A stretch of DNA of 64,000 bases from an uncultured Eisenbergiella sp. Its GTDB lineage: Bacteria; Bacillota; Clostridia; Lachnospirales; Lachnospiraceae. The first letter of the stretch is position 1. Every line of letters starts with the position of its first letter. Position numbers and translations under genes: made by a program. The stretch lies in contig CAJUEL010000018.1 in the NCBI GenBank assembly GCA_910585455.1, positions 16,781-80,780 on the forward strand, written 5' to 3'. Shown here in pieces: positions 1-8,955 of the stretch. The notes under the pieces were generated by a model that saw only the letters and a list, made by a program, of their open reading frames with translations, made no database searches and was not told the DNA's origin.

Positions 1-1495
1 CCGCCACCAGGCGCGCATATACGCCGCTGATTGTCGGCGCTTTTCCTTTCTTTTTGACAGGGATCGGTCCCGCTTCATACAGGAAGGTATCCGTAACCGG
101 ATCGAAAACCGTACCGCTGTAAGGGGCATAGGAACGGAAACCATGCTCATCATGCAGGCAGTTTGCAAACGCCATCGTCGAGGAATCCTCTCCATGCACC
201 ACAAACACCCTCGCCGGCTTCTTTTCAAAGCCATGTACCCAGCGCAGCAGCCCGTTCTTATCCGCGTGTCCGGACATGCCCGCAAGCCCTCTGATCTGCG
301 CCCGCACATCCACGGTCTCTCCGAACAGCCGCATTTCCGTAGCGCCCTCCATCAGCGCCCGCCCCGGCGTTCCGATGGACTGATAGCCCACGAAAAGGAT
401 GGTACATTCCGGCCGCCACAGGTTATGCTTTAAGTGATGGCGGATACGCCCCGCGTCACACATGCCGGAGGCGGAAAGAATGACCTTGGGTTCCTCGTCA
501 AAATTGATCGCCTTGGATTCCTCGCTGGTGATGGAGAGCTGCAGGCCTTTAAAGGAAATCGGATTGATGCCCTGATTGACCAGCTCCACCGCCGCCTCGT
601 TGAAGCACTTTTTATCGTTTCTGGAGAAAATGCCCGTCGCCTCCACAGCCAGCGGGCTGTCCACATAGACCGGGAAATCGGGATGGTTTTTCACCAGCTT
701 CTGTTCCTTGATGATCCGCAGAAAATACAGCATCTCCTGCGTCCTGCCCACGGCAAAGGAAGGAATCACCACATTGCCGCCTCTGTCAAAGGTTTCCTGT
801 AAAATTTTGGACAGCTCTCCCACAAAGTCGGGGCGCTCTGTGGCATGCAGGCGCTCGCCATAGGTGGATTCCATGATCACATAGTCCGCTTCCGCTGTCG
901 TCTTCGGATTCTTCATCAGCGGCAGATTATCATTGCCGATATCGCCGGAAAAAACAAACTTTTTGGTGACATCCCCTTCCTTCGCCCACACCTCAATGCT
1001 GGCGGAGCCCAACAGATGTCCCACATCGGTAAAGCGGATTTCCACATTGTCACAAACGGTGATCATCGTTTCATAGGGGCAGGGAACCAGCCGGCTGATC
1101 GCCGCCTCCGCATCCTCCATCGTGTAAAGGGGCTCCAATATTTCCATTCCGGAGGTACGCTTTGCCTTGCGGTTTTTCCATTCCGTCTCCTGCATCTGGA
1201 TATGCGCACAGTCCCGCAGCATGATGCTGCACAAATCGGCAGTCGCCTCCGTCGTATAAATTTTGCCCTGAAAGCCCTTCGCGCACAAAAGCGGCAGCAG
1301 ACCGGAGTGATCGATATGCGCATGTGTCAGAAATACATAGTCGATCATCGACTCCTCCACCGGAAGCGGACAGTTTTCAAACACGTTCACGCCCTGCTCC
1401 ATGCCGTAATCCACCAGGATGTGCGTCCCGCCTGTTTCCAGATAATGACAGCTCCCTGTCACCTCATGGGTTGCGCCGATAAACTGTAGTTTCAT
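1..1495 (-). CDS. beta-CASP metallo-beta-lactamase-fold nuclease/hydrolase, 3' end outside window
   Basis: The frame opens at ATG 1495 (MKLQFIGATHEVTGSCHYLE) and stays open to base 2, giving 498 residues without a stop, so the C-terminus is off the left edge. The metallo-beta-lactamase metal motif THAHIDHSG is near residue 60, and the GATHEVTGSCH opening is typical of the CPSF73-like beta-CASP family of RNA-processing exonucleases. Family members are about 530-550 residues, so only the last part is missing. The family hydrolyses RNA through a two-zinc centre; the substrate here is unknown. A purine-rich stretch, AAGGAGGG, precedes the ATG. The gene lies about 110 bp beyond the 3' end of the glycosidase gene on the same strand and is probably independent of it. 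Confidence 0.88.
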   Translation of the reverse strand, partial: MKLQFIGATHEVTGSCHYLETGGTHILVDYGMEQGVNVFENCPLPVEESMIDYVFLTHAHIDHSGLLPLLCAKGFQGKIYTTEATADLCSIMLRDCAHIQMQETEWKNRKAKRTSGMEILEPLYTMEDAEAAISRLVPCPYETMITVCDNVEIRFTDVGHLLGSASIEVWAKEGDVTKKFVFSGDIGNDNLPLMKNPKTTAEADYVIMESTYGERLHATERPDFVGELSKILQETFDRGGNVVIPSFAVGRTQEMLYFLRIIKEQKLVKNHPDFPVYVDSPLAVEATGIFSRNDKKCFNEAAVELVNQGINPISFKGLQLSITSEESKAINFDEEPKVILSASGMCDAGRIRHHLKHNLWRPECTILFVGYQSIGTPGRALMEGATEMRLFGETVDVRAQIRGLAGMSGHADKNGLLRWVHGFEKKPARVFVVHGEDSSTMAFANCLHDEHGFRSYAPYSGTVFDPVTDTFLYEAGPIPVKKKGKAPTISGVYARLVA

Positions 1496-1606
1496 AGATA
1501 GCCCTCCTTCTTCATTATGACGTATTCTATGCAATGCCTGCTGCCACCATGCTTTTTGCGGTCTGTGCGGTAAGGATACCGGCCTGTCCGCAAACAGGAC
1601 ACACCC

Positions 1607-4600
1607 TTATCCCTCTTTATCCTGATACCGCAAAAGCACCGGCGCCTTCAAAATCCCCATTCGCTTCAGCTGGTATTCCTTTGCGTATTCGTCTCCCGTT
1701 GTCCTCCAGGCGTTGGGGCCGCCCCAGGAAAGCTGGTCGTTACAGTTATGTACCATGCCAAAGGCGTTCGCCCGGTTTCCATAGGAATGGATGCGAATCT
1801 CATGCTCCCCTTCCTCCAGGTATCCAGGCGCTGTCTCATAGGGAGCCAGCATGACAGGACCCCAGTCCTTTCCGTCCACCCACACGCGCAGCAGCGGGCT
1901 TCTGAATTTGCTGATGCGAAGGCTATACTGCCCTGCCTGTGTGTATGTCCGGCAGACATATTCCATATTTCCTGCAAAAAACGGGAATCCCTGCCCGGTA
2001 TAATCCCCGAAATAAAGCTTTTGGGGCTTTGCGGTCACGATGCTTTGATCGCCGGCAAGGCGCACGCCGAAATCTCCCAGCAGATAGCACCATTCCAGGT
2101 CGGTCTTTTCTCCATAAGGAATCCGCAGAACAATTTCCGCCGTCCCGCTGTCAAGCGCCGGAAGACGCATTTTTTTGATGCAGGCATCCACAAAATATCC
2201 GTCCTCCTCCAAAAGGAGCAGTTCCCCATTTACAAAAATCTGCCATCCTTCCTGATATTCCAGCGCGAGCGCTGCGTCCTGCACCTCCGTTTCCGATGCG
2301 ATTAAAAACTTTAATTCCACCACATGCTCCGGCTTTTTCTTTTCCACCGTCCAGGGCTGGGCGACCGCATCCATTCTCTTCGGATATCCCAGCAGCCCCC
2401 GCAGCGCATCATCGATGAGCAAAATGCCTTCCCGCTCCTGCCAGTCGCCGTCATCCAGCCGCCAGTATGCCGTATCCAGAAGCATGACGTTTGGCTCGGA
2501 TAAAGAATAGCCCTCCGGCTGTCCCAGATCAGATGCCTGTGCGATTCTCTTCTGCCCGCTATCGCTCCCAGAGCTATCGCTTTCTTCCAAAAATGCTACG
2601 CTGGCATGCGCTCTACCAGACACTGCGCTGCCGCATTCCCCGCAGAATGCGCCGCTCTCCTTTTTGTCCGCGCCGGCGCTGCAAAGCCGTAGCAAAAAGC
2701 TGTCATGCTCCCACGCCGCCAGGCGGATGATCGTCTTTCCGTTTTCTATGGTGTATAAAGCCTTATGTATCCTGCCCGTAAGCGTGTCATAGAAACGCAC
2801 GTCGTATGCGCCGGGCACAAGAACCTCCAGCTCCTCTGCGCTGCCCACATCCGGGTTTTGCTGAGCCTTTCCGTTGGCGATAAACAGCCACAAATCTCCC
2901 TGCACTCTGCGCAGCTGATACAGCCATCTTCTTGCCTCTTCTCCTTCCCGGTTCCGGATACGGACCAGACGGAATTCCTCCATGACGTTGCGCAGCGCAC
3001 CCCGCTCATAGGGAATCCTTTGGGCGATCTTTAAAAGCCCTGCCGCGCCGTCGTCCGGCATGCCGTCCAGACAGGAAGGCGCAGTGCCCATCATCACAAC
3101 GCGCCCGCCTCTTTGGGCAAAGCTGCACAAAGCCTCCAGCGTCGTCCTGCGCAGCGTTTCGCATCCGGGAACGATCACCACATCGTACCGCATATTCCCC
3201 ACCTGCAGCACAGGCCTGCTGCATTCCCGCACCTGCGTCGGCAGCAGAGATTCCGCAATGAAATCAAAATCAAAATGCTCAAATAAAAGCCACTGGGTCA
3301 GTCCCGCAAACCGATCCTCCATTTCCTGACAGATGACCTCGTTTTGCTCCTTCGGACCATAATGAAGCCAATAGCTTTCGATGGGATGGATCACGCCGAT
3401 TTTCACCACCGGTTCTCCCTGCATGAGCACCGTGTTCAGCCGGGCGTAATGATCCTCCAGCAGGCGATATTCCCGATACCAGGGCGACTGATAAAAGATG
3501 GATGCGGGATAATCCCGCTTTGCCTCTCCCGCCATGCTCATCCAGGACAGATGGGGCACCCGTCTGGTCACGCCCAGCGCCGCCTGCCAGTCTCCCTGCA
3601 GCTTATGCCGCCTGAAATCATAATCCCAGTTCGTCACACCGTAAAGCTCACTGAGCACCCCTTCCCTGCCGTACTGATGCGCCGCGCTCTGCGCCTGTTT
3701 GGCGGTGGTATATTCCCGGCTGTCACACAGCATATCAATGCCCGGAAGCTGGAAGCTTCGATAGGAACGCATCGCCTCGCCCAGCGCCGCCGTCTGGCTG
3801 CGCAGCGTGGGCTCCTCCATCATATGTCCTGTCAGCCACAGCCCGTGATCACAACACCAGCTGCCCAGCGTGTCCGCAAAGGCGCTGGCAAACTGCTCCG
3901 CCAAAAGCTCATGATACCGGTAGCGAACGCCATGCCCCGCTGCATCCTCCGTCTCCCAGATCACCTCCGGCAGGCGGTCAAAAAAGCTTTCCCCATACTG
4001 CGCCTGATAGCGCGCCTCAAAGCTTTCCGTATAAGGCAGCACAATATCACATTTTTCATCGGCACGTCCCATCTGCGTCTTGTGGGAAAACTGCGGCTCA
4101 TCCGTAAAAATGGAGGGCACACATTTGCCGAAATCCTCTTTTAAAAGCTCGTAATACTTCTCATGCGTTTCTTTGATAAATTCCTGAATCGCCTCCGGAT
4201 TCAGGGTATCCACATAGGTCTGATTGTTATACCAGGGGCTTTCCGTCGCCGTTTCCAGATACACATACCAGCAGTCCGCCGGGAGCTTTTCCGTGATATC
4301 CAGCCGTTCGTATTCTTTCAAAATGCCATCCTGCAATCCGATCCGGTATGCCGCCAGAAGCTTTCCCCTGCCGCTGATATCCGCCCGCGCGGAGGAATCA
4401 TAGCACGCCTCTTTCTCCTTTCGTTCCTCATTGGAGACAGGCGTCAACACCAGATACCGGCTGCGGTATGCCTCATTCTTCGTCACCTTTCCGCCCGCCG
4501 CCCCCGACGGCCAGCGGTCCTCGTCGTACAGATAGGCGTACATATCATTCCGCTTCGCTTCTTCTGCACAGAATTTCACCATGGAAAGGAACTCTTCCTC

Positions 4601-4798
4601 CATATAGGGCGTATCCAGACCGGTCCTGCTGTGCATGTGAAAGCCGCCCATGCCCATTTCCTTAAAATAGCCGATCTGCTCCTTTAGCTGCTCCCGGTCC
4701 AGCTTTGTGTTCCACGCCCAGAAGGGCGCGCCCCTGTAGTAGCTGCCCGGATTTTGAAACAGGGCGTCAAACTGATTTTGTTTTGCTTTTTCCTGCAT
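1607..4798 (-). CDS. GH106-like glycoside hydrolase (alpha-L-rhamnosidase type)
   Basis: Protein of 1063 residues. The N-terminus contains GAPFWAWNTKLDREQL, then MGGFHMHSRTGLDTPYM and LYDEDRWPSGAAGG, the hallmark blocks of GH106-type alpha-L-rhamnosidases and related large glycosidases. The C-terminal third resembles GH2-type sugar-binding beta-sandwich modules. No signal peptide is seen, so it is probably cytosolic and acts on imported oligosaccharides. The frame extends upstream to 4930, but that would overlap the gene at 4857-5126. The ATG at 4798 has a GGGGGAAG ribosome site, so I start there. The substrate (rhamnose-containing glycan) is inferred from the family only. Confidence 0.8.
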   Translation of the reverse strand: MQEKAKQNQFDALFQNPGSYYRGAPFWAWNTKLDREQLKEQIGYFKEMGMGGFHMHSRTGLDTPYMEEEFLSMVKFCAEEAKRNDMYAYLYDEDRWPSGAAGGKVTKNEAYRSRYLVLTPVSNEERKEKEACYDSSARADISGRGKLLAAYRIGLQDGILKEYERLDITEKLPADCWYVYLETATESPWYNNQTYVDTLNPEAIQEFIKETHEKYYELLKEDFGKCVPSIFTDEPQFSHKTQMGRADEKCDIVLPYTESFEARYQAQYGESFFDRLPEVIWETEDAAGHGVRYRYHELLAEQFASAFADTLGSWCCDHGLWLTGHMMEEPTLRSQTAALGEAMRSYRSFQLPGIDMLCDSREYTTAKQAQSAAHQYGREGVLSELYGVTNWDYDFRRHKLQGDWQAALGVTRRVPHLSWMSMAGEAKRDYPASIFYQSPWYREYRLLEDHYARLNTVLMQGEPVVKIGVIHPIESYWLHYGPKEQNEVICQEMEDRFAGLTQWLLFEHFDFDFIAESLLPTQVRECSRPVLQVGNMRYDVVIVPGCETLRRTTLEALCSFAQRGGRVVMMGTAPSCLDGMPDDGAAGLLKIAQRIPYERGALRNVMEEFRLVRIRNREGEEARRWLYQLRRVQGDLWLFIANGKAQQNPDVGSAEELEVLVPGAYDVRFYDTLTGRIHKALYTIENGKTIIRLAAWEHDSFLLRLCSAGADKKESGAFCGECGSAVSGRAHASVAFLEESDSSGSDSGQKRIAQASDLGQPEGYSLSEPNVMLLDTAYWRLDDGDWQEREGILLIDDALRGLLGYPKRMDAVAQPWTVEKKKPEHVVELKFLIASETEVQDAALALEYQEGWQIFVNGELLLLEEDGYFVDACIKKMRLPALDSGTAEIVLRIPYGEKTDLEWCYLLGDFGVRLAGDQSIVTAKPQKLYFGDYTGQGFPFFAGNMEYVCRTYTQAGQYSLRISKFRSPLLRVWVDGKDWGPVMLAPYETAPGYLEEGEHEIRIHSYGNRANAFGMVHNCNDQLSWGGPNAWRTTGDEYAKEYQLKRMGILKAPVLLRYQDKEG

Positions 4799-4856
4799 AA
4801 CCGCTTCCCCCGATTTTTTATTTTTATCACGGGCAAAACCTGCCCGTTTTGACAGG

Positions 4857-5126
4857 TCAGGCTTCTTTTTTCTGTCTCCCATACGGTGACAGCACCATGC
4901 CAAGACCGCCCACCAAAGAGCAAATTGCACCGGCTATCTGGTAGCTGCGCGTCACGGATTCCATGATAAAGTAGTACTTATCCGTTTCCATGGAGCCGCC
5001 GTTGGCCTGTATCGCACGGCTCGCCGCTTCCATCCCCAGATTGGCGGCGCCGATCAGCAATGTCAGCCCCGCTATAAACAACACTATACCAATCACAGTA
5101 AAAATCTGAACCTTGCCTTTGTACAT
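4857..5126 (-). CDS. small two-helix membrane protein of unknown function
   Basis: 89 residues starting MYKGKVQIFTVIGIVLF. There are two hydrophobic segments (about residues 8-28 and 62-80), separated by a polar stretch, and a basic C-terminus (RQKKEA). I do not recognise a family. The ATG at 5126 follows GGGGGTTAGTGTGA, a plausible ribosome site. It ends 58 bp before the glycosidase start on the same strand and could be its operon leader. Codon use matches its neighbours, so I consider it a real gene. Confidence 0.6.
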   Translation of the reverse strand: MYKGKVQIFTVIGIVLFIAGLTLLIGAANLGMEAASRAIQANGGSMETDKYYFIMESVTRSYQIAGAICSLVGGLGMVLSPYGRQKKEA

Positions 5127-5338
5127 TCACACTAACCCCCATGTCGCCGCCTGGCGGCGTCTTTTGGACGCCTTGGAAAATCTCTTCACACTGCCTCCTG
5201 CCGCTACAGCTTCCATTTTCGCCACAATTCAAACAGACTCCGAATTGTAACGCGCATTTTCTTTTGTAACTATTTTACTATATTCCAACCAGTTTGACAA
5301 TTCCTTTTCTTTCTCCATGCGCCATCTGCAGCAAAGCC

Positions 5339-5682
5339 GTTGCTTTTCATGGGGTGGGGAGAAAGACCGGGCGGGGCAGACGGGACAGGGAGCGGTCAAA
5401 AGATGGGCAGGCGGAGGACACAGACTGTTTCCTGACGCATTATCCGGAGCGGGAAATTCCACAAAATGACTGGCTATTCCTGAACGGGGCAGGGCGCAAA
5501 AAACTCACTGCGTTCAGACATTTTTGCGCCCTGTCCCAGGAATATCCTGCCATTTTTGGAATTTCTCCGCTCCGGATAAAAGCGTCAGGAAACAGTCTGT
5601 GTCCTCCGCCTGCCCATCTTTTGACCGCTCCCTGTCCCGTCTGCCCCGCCCGGCCTTTCTCCCCACCCCATGAAAAGTAACG
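5339..5682 (-). repeat. long foldback element, copy A (about 344 bp imperfect palindrome)
   Basis: The left arm starts TTGCTTTTCATGGGGTGGGG and the right arm ends with its complement CCCCACCCCATGAAAAGTAA. Pairing runs almost continuously through GACGGGACAGGGAGCGGTCA and GGAGGACACAGACTGTTTCC and their complements to the centre. The centre (5494-5529) pairs GGGCGCAAAA with TTTTGCGCCC around an unpaired block which on the minus strand reads GTCTGAACGCAGTGAGTT. One side carries an extra CCCGTTCAGGAAT bulge relative to the other. No ORF here looks coding. By apex polarity the copy points the same way (minus) as the genes around it, between the MazG-like gene and the small membrane protein gene. 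It closely matches copy B at 57530. Confidence 0.9.
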
Positions 5683-5751
5683 CAAAGCCTGCGCCCATGT
5701 CCGCCGCAAGATGAAATAACCCGGAGTTCTGCATTGCAATAAACATTTATC

Positions 5752-6060
5752 TCACTCAATCAATCCGCTTTCCCTGTATCGCCGCAGGGTGCTTTCAATG
5801 GATTCCTCCAGTTCTTTTTCCACGCCGTAATAATGCGCTATTTTAAAAAGCTCCAGCATCGCCTGCCGCAGTTCATTGGCCAGATCCTCTTTTTTGGGCT
5901 CCCCATGCTTTTGCCGCTTTAGCCCGGAATCCTCCCACAAATTGATCTCCGATGCGACTTCTCCGCATTCCTCCAAAAGACGGGTCGCCATCTGATACGG
6001 CGCAACACCATTGGGAAACTTTTTATTCGATCCTTCCACCATTTTATAAAAACGCTCCAT
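5752..6060 (-). CDS. MazG-like nucleotide pyrophosphohydrolase family protein
   Basis: 102 residues from ATG 6060 (MERFYKMVEGSNKKFPNGVA). The ATG has GGAGG eight bases upstream, better placed than the upstream in-frame codon at 6093. The helical segment ATRLLEECGEVASEINLWED carries the EExxE-type acidic pattern of the all-alpha MazG/dUTPase-like NTP pyrophosphatases, followed by a second acidic helix (KKEDLANELRQAMLEL). Such enzymes cleave (d)NTPs to NMP and pyrophosphate or clean the nucleotide pool. The second metal helix is not a textbook ExxD, so activity is inferred. It stands alone, flanked by foldback elements on both sides. Confidence 0.7.
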   Translation of the reverse strand: MERFYKMVEGSNKKFPNGVAPYQMATRLLEECGEVASEINLWEDSGLKRQKHGEPKKEDLANELRQAMLELFKIAHYYGVEKELEESIESTLRRYRESGLIE

Positions 6061-6303
6061 GCATATCACCTCCTTTTTGTTCTTTCCATTCATTTTCCAA
6101 AATTGACATTAGTATATCATCAGCGTATTTTTCACCCTCCTTAATGGCATCTCTTAAAATGCCTTCTCCCCTGAAATCAGCTTTCAAATATACTTTTCCC
6201 GCCCAAGGCTATGTTCAATATACATCATTTATATGCCTGTGACAACTTTTCTTTTATTCCTGATATACCCGCTCCTGACTGTTCACAGGTTATTTTCGTC
6301 GGC

Positions 6304-6450
6304 AATGTCATGAAGTCTGGCGGCGGGTGCCGGGAACAGAACGTCGGCGGAAGAATCGGAAACAGCCGGTCTTTCTCCGCAGCCTCCCCGTTCCCGATTC
6401 TGAAGCCGATGTTCCGTTCCCGGTGTCCGCCGCCAGACTTTATGACATTT
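6304..6450. repeat. shorter foldback element (about 147 bp), copy E
   Basis: AATGTCATGAAGTCTGGCGG on the left pairs with CCGCCAGACTTTATGACATT on the right, and GAACAGAACGTCGGC with GCCGATGTTCCGTTC further in. The innermost pair is AGAATCGGAAAC with GTTCCCGATTCT, closing on a loop of about 26 bases. It lacks the GAACGnAGTGAGTT apex of the long copies. A solo right arm of the same kind is at 53268-53330. It lies between the MazG-like gene and the coat-protein genes. No coding content. Confidence 0.8.
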
Positions 6451-6464
6451 TTCACGGAACAAGG

Positions 6465-6494
6465 AAGGACCGCCACAACGCTGCGGCGGTCCTT
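6465..6494 (-). terminator. rho-independent-type hairpin after the coat-protein genes
   Basis: AAGGACCGCC and GGCGGTCCTT form a 10-bp stem nine bases beyond the stop of the gene ending at 6504. The sequence after it on the minus strand is only moderately T-rich (CCTTGTTCC), so termination strength is uncertain. Confidence 0.6.
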
Positions 6495-6503
6495 TGGGAT
6501 TTC

Positions 6504-6761
6504 TTATATTGTTTTACTTGTAAACAGGTTTTTCACATGATCCACTTCCTGCTGTGTCGCCTTGCTTGCGGGCACATAGTAGGATTTTTCCCGTGCGAGC
6601 TGATACAGCTCCTCCTGAGACTGCTCGCAGGCAGCCCGAAACTGCTTCAAAGTCGTTTTCAATTCCTTGTTTTCGGTCTGGGGAATCATCTCGCCAAAGC
6701 GCACCAGCTCCCCGTTAATGCCGGTCAGCGTATCCGCCACCATTGTCTTGTCTTCAAACAT
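6504..6761 (-). CDS. CotF-family spore coat protein
   Basis: 85 residues (MFEDKTMVADTLTGINGELV). It has the four-helix pattern of the CotF/spore coat family: the fold is ferritin-like and the C-terminus TQQEVDHVKNLF is typical. The ATG at 6761 has GGAG six bases upstream; the upstream in-frame ATG at 6773 has no ribosome site, so the shorter form is preferred. It follows a second coat-like gene at 6807-6992 by 45 bp and is probably co-transcribed. The expected role is a component of the spore coat or of the mother cell late in sporulation, regulated by a sporulation sigma factor; I could not assign a promoter. Confidence 0.75.
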   Translation of the reverse strand: MFEDKTMVADTLTGINGELVRFGEMIPQTENKELKTTLKQFRAACEQSQEELYQLAREKSYYVPASKATQQEVDHVKNLFTSKTI

Positions 6762-6806
6762 GTCCCTCTCCAATCTGCCGCTCTGCTGCGGCGTGCTGCT
6801 GTCATG

Positions 6807-6992
6807 TCACTGCAAAAATTTCATCAATGCCTGCTTGTTTTCCATTGCGGACTTCGCGCCTTTTTCAAAAAACTGCTTCACCTTTTCATCCTGCGCGCAG
6901 CTCGCATATGCCTGCATTTTGCAATGGGTCGTGTCATAGCCGCCAATCAGATGGCGCAGATTCTGTAACTCCAGTTCTGACAGATTAGCCAT
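6807..6992 (-). CDS. small spore coat-associated protein
   Basis: 61 residues, starting MANLSELELQNLRHLIGGYD with a basic, helical remainder (CAQDEKVKQFFEKGAK). This LQNLRHLIxGxxT opening is typical of short CotF-like partners found beside CotF genes in clostridia. The ribosome site AGAGGTGAAGGAAT sits directly before ATG 6992. It is first in a two-gene unit with the CotF gene. Its function as a coat partner is inferred from that pairing. Confidence 0.7.
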   Translation of the reverse strand: MANLSELELQNLRHLIGGYDTTHCKMQAYASCAQDEKVKQFFEKGAKSAMENKQALMKFLQ

Positions 6993-7079
6993 ATTCCTTC
7001 ACCTCTTTCTGCGCAGTCCCGTCACATATCCGGAATTTGCATGGACCGCGCGGACACAAATCCGGTTTACGCTATTTAT

Positions 7080-7116
7080 AGCAGACGGCAAAACGTTTCT
7101 TCTTTTGCCGTCTGCT
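7080..7116. terminator. strong hairpin downstream of the lipoprotein gene
   Basis: AGCAGACGGCAAAA and TTTTGCCGTCTGCT form a perfect 14-bp stem. Together with a second hairpin (7183-7220, CTATAGTGGACGGCA against TGTCGTCCGCTATAG) it fills the 280-bp gap between the coat genes and the lipoprotein gene. Either could end the minus-strand transcript from 7275-8192. No gene is seen in the gap. Confidence 0.5.
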
Positions 7117-7274
7117 GCGCCGATTTTGGCTGCGCAAAACGCAGCATATACCGGACAAAATCGTGCGCATCCCCCGGATGGGCTATAGTGGACGGCAGTT
7201 ATTTTTGTCGTCCGCTATAGTATGCATGCTTTGCAAAGGATTTATGCCAGAAAAATTTTTTGCCCGTCATTTTT

Positions 7275-8192
7275 TTAATCTGCATGAAACTGTGTCACTC
7301 CCGTTTCTTCATACGGAATCTCAACCTCTACATAGCCCGTGGAATAAGGGGAAATTTCATAGGGCGACAGGTAAAATACGATTCCCGTCTCCGTAAAATA
7401 ATATCCCACATCCGACATATCCCGCTCCTTGATCAGGTCCATCGCGTCCTCGTAAAAGTCCCCCTCTTCTCCCTGCGCCACTCTGTCCGCAAAGCGCGCC
7501 CGCAAAAGCTTCTCCCAATCCTCCTGCGTTTTGTCCGTCAGATCGGACAGCGCAACCTCCTGTCCGTCCGCAAGCCTGAAAACCCTGCCCTCACGGTAAG
7601 GCATACCGTGCGCGCCGCCCTCATACAGATAAGCATCCGTCAAAACGCTCAGATAACCGCCCCAGGTTTTCACGCTGGAAACCTCATAATGCTCCCACCA
7701 GGGTCCCTGCCATCCAATGTCCCGGCTTTCCCGGTAAACCTCCAGCGCGGACTGCCGGATAGAATTTTCATCGGTTTCATATTCGTTCAGCTTCTTATCT
7801 TTCCAATCCTCATAAAAGGCGTTGATCACTCTGCTGCCCACATCCTCTCCTTCCAAAACCGGATAGGCAAGCGTCACCTCAAAGATCGGCGTTTCGTCCT
7901 CCGCCTCATACTGCTTTTCCACACGCTCGATTTCATAGAGCACATCGCCGCTCGATCCGCCGATCAGCTGATCCTGCCCTGTTTCGCTTTCCGTCCCGCT
8001 CTCCGTCTGCTCCTCTTCCGCTGTTGTCTGCCCTTGCGCGCTTTCGGTTTCCAGGTCGCTTCCCGTCTCCTGACCGCTTTGGGTCTCCTGATCGCTCTTT
8101 GGCGGATTGACTGTTTTTTTCCCACAGGCCGCGGCCAACACCGCCGCTTCTATGCAAAAGATGACCGCCAACATATACCATGCCTTTTTCAT
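7275..8192 (-). CDS. DUF3298/DUF4163-type lipoprotein (RsiV/PdaC-like sensor domain)
   Basis: 305 residues. It has a lipoprotein signal MKKAWYMLAVIFCIEAAVLA with lipobox LAAAC. A Ser/Thr/Glu/Gln-rich spacer of about 60 residues follows (DQETQSGQETGSDLETESAQ). The globular domain contains YLYEGGAHGMPYREGRVF and the end YVEVEIPYEE, the signature blocks of the DUF4163/DUF3298 fold found in RsiV and PdaC. It should sit on the outer face of the membrane; peptidoglycan or lysozyme sensing is the family precedent, not shown here. ATG 8192 is chosen because AGAGG lies eight bases upstream; 8198 is an alternative. No cognate sigma factor is adjacent. Confidence 0.75.
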   Translation of the reverse strand: MKKAWYMLAVIFCIEAAVLAAACGKKTVNPPKSDQETQSGQETGSDLETESAQGQTTAEEEQTESGTESETGQDQLIGGSSGDVLYEIERVEKQYEAEDETPIFEVTLAYPVLEGEDVGSRVINAFYEDWKDKKLNEYETDENSIRQSALEVYRESRDIGWQGPWWEHYEVSSVKTWGGYLSVLTDAYLYEGGAHGMPYREGRVFRLADGQEVALSDLTDKTQEDWEKLLRARFADRVAQGEEGDFYEDAMDLIKERDMSDVGYYFTETGIVFYLSPYEISPYSTGYVEVEIPYEETGVTQFHAD

Positions 8193-8393
8193 GCGCATTT
8201 CCTCTCTTTCCTTTTCGTGCCGCTCTATCATTTTTCACAGACCGCGCAATCCTGTCCGGTCTCAAGCACAGTTTTTCCATTTTCTGTAAAAGTTATACAG
8301 GCAGCGTTATGATTCAGAAAGGATTTGGGTCAATAATTTTGCTGCAGACTGAAAATCGGTTTTTCTGACTGTAAACAGCTTTTCGTTGATGGG

Positions 8394-8621
8394 TCATTTT
8401 ATCCCCAACAAAGATTGCAAGTACATAAATACTTCCATTAGCGCAAAGTAGACTAAAGAAAAGAGCAGTATTCTGATAAATCCCTCCATATCGCCCATAT
8501 CTACAATGTCCATAACCTGTTGCAACAAGATAGCGATAAACACATAGGACAAAGAACTAATAGCAGTAAATAATACGGTGAGAAACAGCGGAAGTTTGTA
8601 TTGTTTTAAGTAGCGTATCAT
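8394..8621 (-). pseudogene. 5' stump of an ABC exporter (permease/ATPase) gene
   Basis: 75 residues (MIRYLKQYKLPLFLTVLFTA onward) matching the first two transmembrane helices of a multidrug-type ABC half-transporter. The frame ends abruptly at LLGIK-stop, where a complete gene would continue for about 500 more codons. Nothing in the next kilobase restores the frame. It follows a small gene (8636-8875) and a TetR regulator, the usual layout of a regulated exporter. Base composition is lower in GC than the surroundings. I read it as the remnant of an acquired exporter after deletion. Confidence 0.7.
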
Positions 8622-8635
8622 ATAACAGTGTCCGC

Positions 8636-8875
8636 CTATTTTCTGTTCACAAACAAATCGCAGACAAGTCCTGCCGCACCCAAACCAAACAGACAGGTGG
8701 CGGCTGATTTATAGCCTTTTTCAGATAAGTGTGCAGCTCCTATCATCAGTCCAATTTCTGCCGCAGCAGATACAGACTTAGATACAAAGCGGAATGAACG
8801 TTTTTTCCATGCCTTATTTGCGGTGACTTCAATTTTGTTTGCTACGTTTTCGATTTTTTGGTCTAAGTTAGACAT
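8636..8875 (-). CDS. small membrane-associated protein of unknown function
   Basis: 79 residues, MSNLDQKIENVANKIEVTAN start with an amphipathic N-terminal helix, then two hydrophobic segments (VSAAAEIGLMIGAAHL and ATCLFGLGAAGLVCDLFV). A strong ribosome site AAAGGAG lies six bases before ATG 8875. It sits between a TetR regulator and an ABC exporter stump on the same strand, so it probably belongs to that acquired module. I do not recognise its family. Confidence 0.6.
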   Translation of the reverse strand: MSNLDQKIENVANKIEVTANKAWKKRSFRFVSKSVSAAAEIGLMIGAAHLSEKGYKSAATCLFGLGAAGLVCDLFVNRK

Positions 8876-8955
8876 TATAATCTCCTTTCATACATTTAAG
8901 CGGTATGTATATGTTCAAAAAATAATACCTCACGAATGAATGTATTTGATTAAAA

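Noticed and set aside
5294..5739. ORFs on both strands inside foldback copy A (and likewise in copies B, C, D)
   Set aside because: Both strands stay open because the sequence is a palindrome; no ribosome site, biased composition, and frames differ between copies.
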